Positions 9,516 through 20,935 of a stretch of 64,000 nucleotides of DNA are shown one piece after another. The notes below the pieces were generated by a model. That model made no database searches, was not told the origin of the DNA, and saw only the letters and a program-made list of their open reading frames with translations. Source of the stretch: Jacaranda mimosifolia (taxonomy: Eukaryota; Streptophyta; Magnoliopsida; Lamiales; Bignoniaceae); contig CM032117.1 in NCBI GenBank assembly GCA_018894105.1, positions 42,580,501 to 42,644,500 of the forward strand, given 5' to 3'. Position numbers and translations under genes: made by a program. The first letter of the stretch is position 1; each line of letters begins with the position of its first letter.

Positions 9516-12500
9516 ATTTATTTAATATTTAAAATCACAAAGTTTGAAAAAAAATAAAAAAAGGATTTCAAATCCGTAACAAAAATCTTCAATCTAAACA
9601 TAGTTGTGAGAATAATGGTTGTAAGTTAAACTTAGCATTTGATTTCTATATTGAGAATTTTTTGTTCTTTCGAAGTATTAGTTGTTAAGAATTTTCTAGG
9701 GAATAGGGATTTATTTTGCCTTGAAATATACAATGGGTAAATTGTAATATTTTAAGTCGTTAATCAACTTGTATAAATAAACAATCGATAAGTTGGTGAT
9801 TCAATCCATTCTATTTAATATTTATTACAGACCCCACTTAGAAAATAAAAAGTTATAAAGCAATAATGAGATCGGTACATTATACATAAAAGTGAACCTG
9901 AGACAGTTGCGATTTGCAAATTGTTTCGCAAGTATTTATAGTAAATAATCACATTTGTATTTTGTAATAGAAGGAACATTCTGGCCATGTTTTCCGATGA
10001 ACAATAAGAATTATATCACAGACACATTCAATATGTGCTAAAATTTTATAGTATAAATAAAAAAAAAATTACCTTTTTTATATTCTACTATAACATTTGA
10101 TATTTTTCATATATTTATTTAAATTTTTTATGATAAATAAAAGAAAAAAAGAACTAGATAGTAAAAAAAAGAAAAAATAAATAATCGAAGAGAAAAATAT
10201 TAGAGAAGAGGAAAAAGAGAAACTACCTTGATAGCAATGAGAATTAAAAAATAATATTGATGACATTTTAAAAAGACAACATGAAAACATATCAAAAGGG
10301 GATAAATACTTTATATAGTTTAGATTATTAAGAAAATCGTTGATATAATATGATCTTAATTATTTGTTGGGCGAAATTCACGTAAACATGCCAATCTTGC
10401 TCGCATGTTAAAAGTATAAGAGAAAGAACAACATATGGTAATTGACACCTAAATCAATTTGGATATGCCTAATTACACGCTGAGAAATGAATATTATATA
10501 TTTGTATGTATATGTATAACTTTAAATTATGGATGTGTGCCAATTTTGATTAAAATTCATAGAATAAAATGTAAGAACTTGGAGACATCTAAACATGTGA
10601 TTAAGCATATGCGGTACACTTGTCTTAAATGAAAACTGAGACCAAAAAAAAAGTGTCGTATATATGTGACACAAGTGTTCGTAAATAATAAAATACCAAC
10701 TAAGAAGCACATAGTTTGTGCACCATATGCACTTGCTCCTACCTGCCATGTTAGGGCTCCAGTGTTTTGGCAAATTGTCTTGAGCTAATCTTTTTGTTGA
10801 AAATTTCAATTTTATTAGGAATTTCAATTCTAAAATTTGTTTACATGTCAGATTTTGATGCAAATATTTGAATTTTTAAAATCTGAATATATGTCAAATT
10901 TTGAAGCAAAACGTGTTCGACTTTTGATTTTGTAATAGGAAATTTTCATAATGTTTATCTTACAAAATTATACCCCACCAGATCCCTCACAAAATGCACA
11001 ACACAAAAAATAGAAAGTCAACTGTTCTCTCTAAAAATCTATTTGCTCTCTCTGTTCTCTATATCACCCAAATTTTAGTCTTGGTAGATAAGTGGTGGTC
11101 GAGGAGGAGTCATTCTGTTGTACAATAGAAAGCTCCTTAGCTGTTTTATCCTGGAAAGAGTATCGCAGTACCCAATACATAGCGATTATTTTTTCAAGGA
11201 AATCAATCTCTTGGTGATTTAGCCAGTATACTTATTTTACATAGCATTTGAAATAGATACTTTGTTCTAACTTATTCTTCGGCTACTGCTTTAAATCCAT
11301 AAACTAGTTTGTTCTCTATTTGGTTTCCGTCTAAATTTACATGAACTGTTAAACACTACATGTTGATTATCTATATTTTGAAATTGTTGTTTATACAATT
11401 TTAGATAATTTGTACTCGATTTTTCCAATACAAGAAAGAATCCAACCAAAACAGAGAGCCACTAGAACAAGGAGAATGAATTCTCAACCCATAGTAAAAG
11501 AATCTAAAACAAGCCATTGAAGTTCGTGTGTAGGACCTTCTTTCTTATTCACCAACCTACTAGGCAAGCCTGAGTGGAGCTACATTGGCATATGGTTCAA
11601 TTACTGACATAACTTTTTGCTTGTTTGATGTGAAGAAGCATTGAAGAAAAAAACCCAAAGAAAAGACTACCATGAGAGAGCATTATTACAAATCTCTTCT
11701 TTATTGGTGAGCATTTGTCTCTGACTAATAACACAAGTATAATGCGAAATCAAATAGAAAGAATAACAAAAGGTAAAAAATAATAATAACTTCAAAAATA
11801 ATAATCTTAATCCTAACGAAACAAGTTATAATGCTGAAAAATTCAGAAAATGACAAAGATTAAAAAGAAGAAATGCTCAATTAATCTGTAAATGACCTCA
11901 TTTTGGAATTTTTTTTCATCAAAAGAATATACATAAATATATCTAGCATTAATATTCCCAGTCCCGGCACGATGAGCTACGGGTAATCAACTCCATTCTC
12001 GAACAAGAGGACATTCACAAATTAAGTTCTTCCCAACCCATCGCAACTGAATAATTTCCAAATTTTCATTATGCAACTACAGAGCTGTCCACAGATTTTC
12101 CAGTGATTTTCATCATGTTAACCCCAGAAAGAAAAAATGAGAAAAATTCCTGAATGCGTTGAAACCCACTTGAAAAACAATAGCAACCAGACATTCAAAT
12201 GAGCTTATGAAGTTCTTTACTGATATCAATTAAGATCCAAGTTCAACAGATTTTTGTACCACTATCATAAAAATATTGAACATGGCTGCTTCACCAGTGT
12301 GGCTGTTTATGAAACTTTGGTTCAATGATTCCACCACTATTATTTTCAGATGAACGAACAAATTAGGGCAGAATATTGTCTGAATTTTGCTCAAGTGATG
12401 CTAATATGTCATCATATGCTTCTAGCCTTCTACAGCTGTTTATGACTCATGTAATTTAATCTACAAAACATAATTCAGTACAATTTTTTTATGGGGGGAC

Positions 12501-12598
12501 CTCCGGAGGCATCATTTCATAGGAGCGATTGCCACAAAGCACTTTGAATCTATGTTCTTGAGGCTTTTCTTCATGGGTTGGCATTACAAGCAAACAGC
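9516..12598. other. AT-rich intergenic region downstream of the glyoxalase gene
   Basis: No gene was recognised. The short frames here are low-complexity. Bases 9530-10900 are AT-rich and featureless. Bases 11020-11260 have a pyrimidine-rich stretch followed by agataagtggtggtcgagg, which resembles the 3' part of an LTR and may be a decayed solo LTR, but no ends could be set. Bases from about 12250 to 12598 probably hold the 3' untranslated part of the glyoxalase I transcript. Confidence 0.5.
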
Positions 12599-15500
12599 TC
12601 ACTCCAGTTCCTTGAGAAAATCAATGTTATCAACAAAAACCTGCAAGGATTCAAATGATATTAATAAATACAATGCACGCCCAGTACCTACCACGTATGC
12701 ATACCTTTTGAAAATAGAGAAGGTGAGCTTGGAGTTAAATAGTGGCAGAGAGGGGAGCGCCTTCTCTTTTTTTGGGAAATCGAGTTGACTAGGCTGGTTT
12801 CCTATCCCCCAATATATAGCAAAGAGATTGATTGGTTTATTGATATTATTATGTTTCGGCTGTTACCAAGACCTAACTTCTCTCAAATAAATGTTGAGGT
12901 TCCGATAACTGAACCGCAATATAATATTATATCTTGCAGTGTGTATTAACTACTCCATTAGTTTCTCAGAAATATAAAACCTTAATTAATATTCACAAAC
13001 CAACTTCTACACAAGATATTTCTACATCACTAATTTATAGTAAGCCACTATTTAGGCTAATCCAAAAACCTTTCAACTTACACATATTACTTACACAATC
13101 AAATCTCAAGTCCATGTTGGTAGGCAAAAGTATTAAGAGCACTGAAATGGAGCTCATTGCTATGTTGTCCTTGATCATTTTTCGTGCAAGAATGTTAATT
13201 GATTTTCACTAACTTTACTTGTGCTTTAGCAGTCAAATGGACTTTATCTTGGCTCTCCATGAAGCGGAATCCAACTATTGAGGTCTAAAGTTTAGCTGAT
13301 CCCCTCAAATCAATACTTTCAGACCTATAGACAACCTATTATTTTCAGTGAACATTCTGTATTTGAAATCTATGACTTGAATAGCTACATGGCAATCACT
13401 GATCCAAATTAGGGAGAATAGATATACCAAAAATGATGCAAAAAAGCCAAACAGCCAATTTAAAGCAGTAAATTGAGAGAAGTTAAACACAGACAAACTG
13501 TTTACAAGAAAAGGCAATACCGTCTTCCAACCATCAGGATCTAGGCATGCAGTAATCTTGGTGTTAATACCAGGTAGAGGTCCTGGTTCTCTAGTAATTT
13601 CCCCACCACACAGCCTAATTGCTTCAGCTGTTCTATATACATCATCGGTCCCTATGGCTATCTGCAAGAAAGATTTAGTCAATCAGAATATTAAGCATTG
13701 CATTTTGTCAGATTACTGAAGAAACTTCAAGGGTATTAGAAGATCAAGAAAACTAGGCAGAGGAAGAGATAGAACCTGAGCATAAGCATTGCCTTTGTCA
13801 TATTCAGTAACACCATAATTGTATGTCAACTCTATTACAGCATTTTTATCTTCAGGACCATAGCCCATCATTGCTATTGTATACTGCACAGACAACAAAA
13901 ACCTCTTTTGGTTACACAGTCCACTGAAATGACTTGTACAGATGAACTCTATACATCAGCAAGCACTTAACGAAATTCAAGAGTGAAGTGTAGTCAGATT
14001 TCAGACACAGAAGGCAACCATAGGCATTCTAGTAACAAGTGAGAAAATATAAAAGGGAAGGAAAAAAAAAAAAAAACATAAAGTAAGAAAAGAATTTGGA
14101 GTGCATCTAAATTTTCTATCCAACAACTAACTAAAAAAATGATATATTAACCTGTAATCTAATTACAAAGGCAATTATTTTCAGGTTATCTCTGTGAACC
14201 CACACCCCCACCCCATGCCCCAGGATGAAGCCTCCTTTTTTTGCCCCCCTTTTAGTTAGGAGTGGGGGTGGCGGGAGGTGTGGCTTATGAATCAGTTATT
14301 TCCTTTACTATCATGCACCAAAATCATGGTAGGACATTACCTTTTAAGAGTCAATAAATGATCAGATTTGAGGAAGAAAGGAAACAGATTCTCAAGGATA
14401 AAAGGAAATTGGAACTAGAATTTCCAATAAACTGCATGACTGGAGCTGGTGAAGACACAGAACTTTAGCTGTTCAGTTAGAATTTCCCATTAGCTAAAGC
14501 TAAACAAGAAAAGCAGGTGTTACCTTATATTCAGGATTGTCTCTCTTGCGAAGAAGCTCCATGCCGAAAGCCTAAAAATTATTGCACACTTTAAAATTTA
14601 TACAGAGAACAGAACTAAAACAAAATAATGACAATATATACCAAAGCTAAGACTTAAGAGCTCATGAATTAGCAAAACATGTAGAAACATACAATCTAAC
14701 CTTCTCATAGAATTCAATAGAACGATCAAGATCTCCAACTCGAAGCATTATTTGACATAGTGGCTCAGGTGTGGGACCTCTCTCCAGAAGTTCAAACATG
14801 TAACCATCAGGATCTTCTATAAATGCAATCACGGTTTTGCCACCTTTGACAGGTCCAGGTTCTCGTGTAACTTTGCCACCTTTAGCTTTTATGAGATCTA
14901 CAGTCTTTGCTACCTATAAATTCCAACATAAATATGCAGGGAATCCATAATTCAGAAGGAGAAAAGGTCTCAAGGCTTGTGTGCATGATAGGGAGAGAGA
15001 GGACTGAATAAGGAGATTGTCCACAGATATTTAGAAATTGAAAAAAAATTAACATCATCCTTTTCCAGAAGAACTAGAGTTGTATAATGTGACAACATTC
15101 GTAATAATTGAAATTTCAAAAAGAAATATCAGAAATCTTTCCTACTGTACTCAATAATGGAGTGCCAAGAAAACAAGTATTGTTCAGGTTAGGGTAAACA
15201 TGTAAGGGAAGCCTAAATCATCAATTCCAATATTCATAATATACTTTCCTTCAAATATACCTGATTTTCCAAAAAAAGTTGAACTACATAAGGTACTAAC
15301 TATATTTCCTTCATAGTACATAATGCTTCCAGTAAATGAGCAGAAAAGGAGGCATTTTAAAAAGTCTAAAAGTAATTTGAACAAATACTATTGAAAAATG
15401 AAATGAATAGCAGTTTGAGAATCTCTTAATTGACAGATCATCAGAATATCTACTGCATGGTATATTAATCAACAGAAACTTACATCCTCCACTGCAACTC

Positions 15501-17330
15501 CAAAATGACCAAAACCAGCACCAACATCATATTTGTCAACCCCATAGTCTGACAGCATCAACAGATAAGAACACAGTATGAATGATTAGTAAACTTGGCC
15601 AACAGAATACGACAATTTCTACATGTAAACAGGCACAGTCCATAGCATATTCAAACAAATTGACAGGTGAACAGAAGACTAATTTGGAAACATTCCAAAT
15701 TGCTTACTATAAGTGAGTTCAATCACAAAGTGAGAATCTTCTGGCCCGAATCCGAGAAAGGCATTTGTGTATCTTTCGTCTGGTACATCTCGCTTTCTGA
15801 GCAGTTTCATCCCTAGACACTCCGTGTAAAATCTGCAGCCACCATTTGATTATACTAAAGCAATCATTCTGGATTGGAAGAACCAGAAAGCCAAAATCAA
15901 CAGCCTATTGCATTTTGCATAAAAAAGATATATACTTTATTGTCCTGTCCAAGTCCCCAACACGGTAAACAACGTGGAGCATTCTTCTCTTGTCCTGTTT
16001 AACCCACTCTAAAACATTTTCTTGCGTAGTAGCAGTACTGGCTTGTGCGGTGTTTCCTGCAGCCTTAACTGGTCTGCTGCCACTCTTTTCTTTAAACAAG
16101 TTAGAAGTTCTGAGCCCAAATGATTGCATCTGTGGCACCGCTGGACAAACATTGAGATCATGAAGTAAGCAACACTATTTTAAGCCACCAATGTCATAAA
16201 GTCAATCCATGAATCTTATTACTTGATTTGGCTTGCACGTTAGCACCAGGTTTAACCAGAAAGCACAACAAATCTCACATAAAACTTGATTAAGTTTTTC
16301 ATACTACCAAAGGATTGGTCATTAACTTATTGCAGATAACATCTTTATAAAATGAAAACTTAAATCATCTTGGTAATTGATTAAAGTTACATTAATCAAC
16401 TTCTTCGCTCTTACTCTAATTCATACCGGAACTGGCCAATTTCTCACAATTATAGATCAAACAAGAGTATTAAGAACAAGCATTCAATGCTTTTCCCATA
16501 GGAATTACATTAGATATTAGATACCGGCAGCCGTTATATTGATTTGTTTCAGTCTCTCAAAAATGATAGGAAAGAATGGAAATAATGAATACAAGTCAAA
16601 TCAAGAAATGGAACTAAAATACACCTCAGTTTGGCTAGGTTTTAAAGACAAAAAAAAAAGGCTGAATATCCTTGGGGAGACTCATAGTCAACAACAAGCA
16701 AGTCCATGCAAATGGAGCCATGAATAGCATCTCTCTTCTTCAGTTGCCTCTTTCATATTTTTACTCACTATATCACAAAACTAAACAACAGAAATTTAAA
16801 TTCAAATAAAGCCGACCCATCAAATTACTTTCGAATATATAGAGAATCCTTTACAAACCTAAAAATCCAACCACATTATTTTCTTAGAGACAACGGCCAC
16901 GTTCCTGTTCAAAATTAATCCTAGAAAACCAAATTACCAATAACATCAGTGAGATGTAAACCAATTTACTCAACCAAACATGCCACTACCCCTTTTTTTC
17001 CAATCCCAAAGCATGCTACTAGCTTCACTATCTAGACTTTTACAAATTTCTATACACAGGCCACGGATTCAGAAGCTAAAAATGAATTTCATCTCAATAG
17101 AAAGTACGACAATATCATTACAGAAAAAAGACAAAAAAAGAAAAGAAAAGATAAAAAAAAAAATGGTAAAAAACAAAGCAATAAGACATACCCCTTGTCA
17201 AATGTAATAAAGTGAGCCTACTATAAGAATTGGGGGACGAGAGAGGAACCCCGAAGCGAGTGCTTCCAGAAAACTTGAGAGACGAGAGTGAGGGTTTTAT
17301 TGGTGACGCCATCGGAATTATCCTCACCAT
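12599..17330 (-). CDS. GLX1: Glyoxalase I (lactoylglutathione lyase), plastid-targeted, two-domain; nine exons
   Basis: Converts the hemithioacetal of methylglyoxal and glutathione to S-D-lactoylglutathione, the first step of methylglyoxal detoxification. Coding exons on the minus strand: 17330-17192, 16140-15936, 15832-15708, 15548-15484, 14913-14701, 14571-14524, 13883-13776, 13661-13521, 12640-12599. All introns are GT-AG and the frame runs unbroken for 361 residues, near the roughly 350 of the Arabidopsis plastid homologue. Residues 1 to about 75 ([18 protein letters not shown] start) look like a plastid transit peptide. Domain 1 (about 98-223) keeps metal ligands H102 (MLHVVYRV), E153 (VIELTYNYG), H171 (GFGHFG) and E219 (MFELLER). 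In domain 2 (about 230-355) the His positions are Gln: Q232 (LCQIMLR) and Q301 (NAYAQ), with E283 kept. This matches plant Ni-type enzymes with one working site. No defect seen. Confidence 0.96.
14198..14284. repeat. GC-rich imperfect inverted repeat in a glyoxalase I intron
   Basis: The left arm cccacacccccacccc (about 14199-14214) can pair with the right arm gtgggggtggcgggaggtgtgg (about 14262-14283) around a pyrimidine-rich loop. It lies in the intron between the exons at 14571-14524 and 13883-13776, whose surroundings are AT-rich. A stable hairpin or G-rich structure in the pre-mRNA is possible. Confidence 0.6.
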
Positions 17331-17809
17331 TTTTTCTCCCTATATGTGTATGTATGTCTATATATGCAAACACACGCTGCCACACACTCAAAGCAAAGAA
17401 CAAAGACACAGCTATTAAGAAAGAGAGAGATTTGAGATTGACAAAAGGCGGAGATATATTCGCCAAATCGCAAGACTATCGACCTCACTCTGCATTTTCT
17501 GGAATTTATACTATTACAGGATTCGTATGAATTATACTACTCTAATAACAAAAATCTTCAATATCTTTTACATTAAATATTAATATTAATAGATAAAATA
17601 TTTTTAAATCAAGTACATATTGTATAATTCATTTTTATTTTTCTATTACGTATTACATAATATTTTGCCTCAGTTAAATATCAATCAATTTGGCCTCCAA
17701 TTTTATTTAATATTAATTTTATTAAATAAACACATCTTCAACTATATTCAAAATAAATAAATAGTAAAATATGATTTCAAAAGTATATGGAAGACATATT
17801 AAATTTTTT
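17331..17809. other. Upstream region of glyoxalase I up to element B
   Basis: About 480 bp separate the ATG from the outer end of the element B LTR. The part next to the gene holds the probable leader with alternating gt/at runs (17340-17372). Bases 17530-17809 are very AT-rich with no clear motif. The native promoter beyond this point, if any, has been displaced by the transposon. Confidence 0.5.
17501..17510 (-). promoter_or_regulatory. Candidate TATA box of the glyoxalase I gene
   Basis: The minus strand reads TATAAATTCC, about 170 bp upstream of the ATG. A pyrimidine-rich stretch typical of plant leaders lies between them (CTCTCTCTTTCTTAATAG at about 17435-17415). The transcription start is not shown by the sequence. 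Confidence 0.4.
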
Positions 17810-18120
17810 TGTTGTATGGAAGTGGAACCAGATCCTTTCAAAATTATTTTACCAAGTGTGTGGAGATTTTATGCTTTTAAATATTTTCAAAGTTTCTTAA
17901 CTCTTTTGTTAATAATTTTTTATTCCCAAATTATCTTCGAAGTTTAGTATTTATAGCTTCTTGTTAATGGGCCAAAGCCCATTAGAGTTTTGTTGTCTTT
18001 CTTTATGGATTTAATTGCTTTCGGGCTCTCTTGTCTTTTTTATCTAGTTGATTGGTTTAGTCTGTCAACTTTTGTTAGTTCTTTTACCAATTTATCTTTA
18101 TAGTCTTAATTATCACATCA
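17810..18120 (-). repeat. 3' LTR of element B
   Basis: On the minus strand it starts TGATGTGATAATTAAGAC just after a polypurine tract and ends CCATACAACA, 311 bp. It aligns along its length with the 5' LTR at 27575-26423 once the hAT-like element is removed (shared blocks around ATAATTAAGACTATAA, GCTATAAATA and the CACACACT...CCACTTC end). A TATA-like GCTATAAATACT lies at about 17960-17949. The two LTRs differ at many sites, so the insertion is old. A possible target duplication aattt is blurred by a T-run. Confidence 0.75.
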
Positions 18121-18133
18121 TTCCCCTATTCTC
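18121..18133 (-). other. Polypurine tract of element B
   Basis: The minus strand reads GAGAATAGGGGAA directly before the LTR start TGATGTG. This fixes the strand and the inner edge of the 3' LTR. Confidence 0.7.
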
Positions 18134-18540
18134 AAATTGAAAATTTTATTTTTATATTAAAAATATATCATATGTTCAAATTTTAATGTTTACATTATCT
18201 TAATTTGTTAAAATAAGGTTATTAATTTAGTTAATTATGTCTGTCTCTTCAAGCATGTATTTGCAAGTACCCAATCCAAGTTGAGGCCTACTAGGTTTCA
18301 AAGATCATAGGATCTTTAATCAGTGCTTTGTAGGGTAATTTTGGCATCACCTAAAGACTTAGTGAAATTCTCAACTAAGTTGAGGAGAGAGAAAAAGGAA
18401 GGAAGTTCTCAAGAAGAGTTTTGAGATGAGTTCCAAAGTAACTTCATTTTTACTTCATCTTTCCCTTGCTTTATTATGTTTTTGCTTTTTGTTTTTCATT
18501 CACAATTTTTTACCCAAATTTTTTAAGCCAATAAAAATCT
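18134..18540. other. Element B internal spacer
   Basis: AT-rich, pyrimidine-biased sequence between the 3' LTR and the 600-bp array. No coding frame or known motif recognised. Confidence 0.5.
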
Positions 18541-20935
18541 TTTAGGTCTTGTTAAGTCAAAAACTATTTGAGAATAAGTCCCATTCTAACTTAAACCCTC
18601 GGAAAAAAATCAAAAAATAATCAAGTGGAGGAGGTGGCGGCAGAGTCCCTATCGCTCGATTCGGCAGGGGCAAAGTCTGGCCAAGCTGGGTACTCGCAAT
18701 TGCACGTCTTAGATGCTCATGGGGTGCCCAAGAGATGACCACTATGGGCGACCATTTGGGACATCCGTGGGGCGCTTGGAGCTGGCACCTGTAGGGCCTC
18801 GTCCTTAGACGCCTGAGATGGGGCGCGAGCAAGTGCCCAAGGCGAATGCCCCTGGGCACCTGTTTTGGATGTTCAACGAATGTTGTCTATGGCAGCTGCC
18901 TTGGGTGGCCATAGATCTTCTAGTCATGTTCATATTTGAGTGGTCATCTTCCTTATAGTGTTACGGCATATTTTGAGTTTATAGACCCTTCATTCGGTGT
19001 ATCATCAAAACAAGTGTTAGAAAAATTTAGTGAGCCTCAAAGACTGCAGAGGCCATGCATAATTCACGAGCTATTTTCTTCATCCAAGTTCTACCCCAAG
19101 TCCGGAGTAGAGGGTTCTTTTGATGAGAGCGCGAATATGGGTCTTGTTGAGTTAAAATCTATCTGAGAATAAGTCTCGTTCTAACTTAAACCCTAAGAAA
19201 AAATAAAAAAAATAATCAAGTGAAGGAGGTGGCAGCGAGTCATTGTAGCTTGATTAGGCAGGGGTGAAGTCTGACCAAGCAGCAGATTTGCGATTGCACA
19301 TCTTAGATGCTCGTTGGGTGCCTAAGAGATGACCACTACAGACGACCATTTGGGATGCCCGTAGGGCGCTTGGAGCTGGCATCTGTAGGGTGTCGTCCTT
19401 GGGCGCCTGAGATGTAGCGCAATCAAGTGCCCATGGCAACTGTCTCCCGGGCGTCTGTTTTGGGCGTTCGACCACTCTTGTATATGGCAGCTGCCTTAGG
19501 TGGCTGCAGATCTTCTAGTCATGTTCATATTTGAGTGGCCATCCTCCTTGTGGTGTTACGGCATATTCTGAGTTTATAGACCCTTCATCCAATGCGTCGT
19601 CAGAACGAGTGTTAGAAAAATTTAGTGAGTTTCAAAGATTACAGAGTATATGCATAATTCACGAGCTATTTTCTTCGTCTGAGTTTTACTCCAAGTACGG
19701 AGTAGAGGATTATTTTGATGAGAGCCCAAGTATAGGTCTTGTCTAGTCAAAAACTATATGAGAATATGTCCCATTCTACCTTAAACCCTGGGAAAAAATA
19801 AAAAAAATAATCAAGTAGAGGAGGTGGAGGTAGAGCCGTCATCGCTCGATTGGGTAGGGATAACTTCTAGCCAAGTCGGGGACCCGTGATTTCAAGTTCT
19901 AGATGCTCATAGGGTGCCTAAGAGATGACTACTACGGGCGACCATTTGGGATGCCCGTGGGGCGCTTGGAGCTAGCACCTGTAGGGCATCGTCCTTAGGC
20001 GCCTTAGATGTGGCGCGAGCAAGTGCCCAAGGCAAATGCCTCCAGGGAGCCTGTTTCGAGCGTTCGACCACTCTTGTCTATGGCAACAACCTTGGGTGGC
20101 CGCGGATCTTCTAGTCATGTTCATATTTGGGTGGTTATCCCACTCACAGTGTTATAGGCATATCCTGAGTTTATAAACCCTTCATCTGGTGCGTCGTCAA
20201 AACAAGTGTTAGAAAAATTTAGTGAGCTTCAAAGACTACAAAGTTTATGCATAGTTCACAAGCTATTTTTTTTTCATCCGAGTTTTAATCCAAGTCCAGA
20301 GTAGAGGGTTCTTTTGATGAGGAGTATGAAGATAGGTCTTGTTGACTCAAAAACTATATGAGAATAAGTCCCATTCTAACTTAAACCCTAGGAAAAAATA
20401 AAAAAATAATCATGTGGAGGAGGTGGCAGCAGAGCCGCCATCGCTCGATTAGGAAATGGCAAAGTCTGGCCAAGCTGGGTACCCATGATTGTATGTCTTA
20501 GATGCTCTATGGGGTGCCTAAGAGATGAACACTATGGGCAACCATTTGGAACGCCCGTGGGGCACTTAGAGCAGGTACCCATAGGGCGTTATCCTTGGGC
20601 GCCTAAGATAAGGTGTGAGCAAGTGCCCAAGGCAAATGCCTCTAGGGCGCCTATTTTGAGCGTTCGATCACTGTTGTCTATGGCAGTTGCCTTGGGTGGC
20701 TGCGGATCTTCTAGTTATGTTTATATTTGAATGGTCATCATCCTTGAAGTGTCATGACATATTATGAGTTTATAGGCCCTTCATCCAGTGCATCGTCAAA
20801 ATGAGTGTTAGAAAAATTTAGTGAGCTTCAAAGTCTGCAGAGTCTATGCATAATTCACGAGTTATTTTCTTCATTCGAGTTTTACTCCGAATTCAAAGTA
20901 GAGGGTTCTTTTGATGAAGAGCCCAAAGATGTTCT
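18541..20935 (+). repeat. Tandem array of about 600-bp units, four copies
   Basis: Copies begin near 18541, 19138, 19734 and 20333, each with a form of taggtcttgtt(g/a)agtcaaaaactat followed by gagaataagtcccattct. Every unit then holds a GC-rich part (gggcgcttggagc, gcgcgagcaagtgcccaagg) and ends with a conserved plus-strand peptide block: FIDPSS.ASS, VLEKFSE.QRLQS, CIIHELFSSSEFYS and VEGSFDE. The block is open or nearly open in copies 1, 2 and 4 and broken in copy 3. The last copy runs into a longer frame ending near 21035. The units may be amplified exon-plus-intron blocks of the element's opposite-strand ORF; function unknown. Confidence 0.85.

Noticed and set aside
10078..10290. Minus-strand frame rich in Ser and Phe
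   Set aside because: It comes from an A-rich low-complexity run.
12934..13212. 92-codon plus-strand frame
   Set aside because: It lies in the last intron of glyoxalase I on the other strand and has no recognisable domain.
15184..15384. 66-codon minus-strand frame in the glyoxalase I gene
   Set aside because: It lies wholly in an intron; the flanking exons join cleanly without it.
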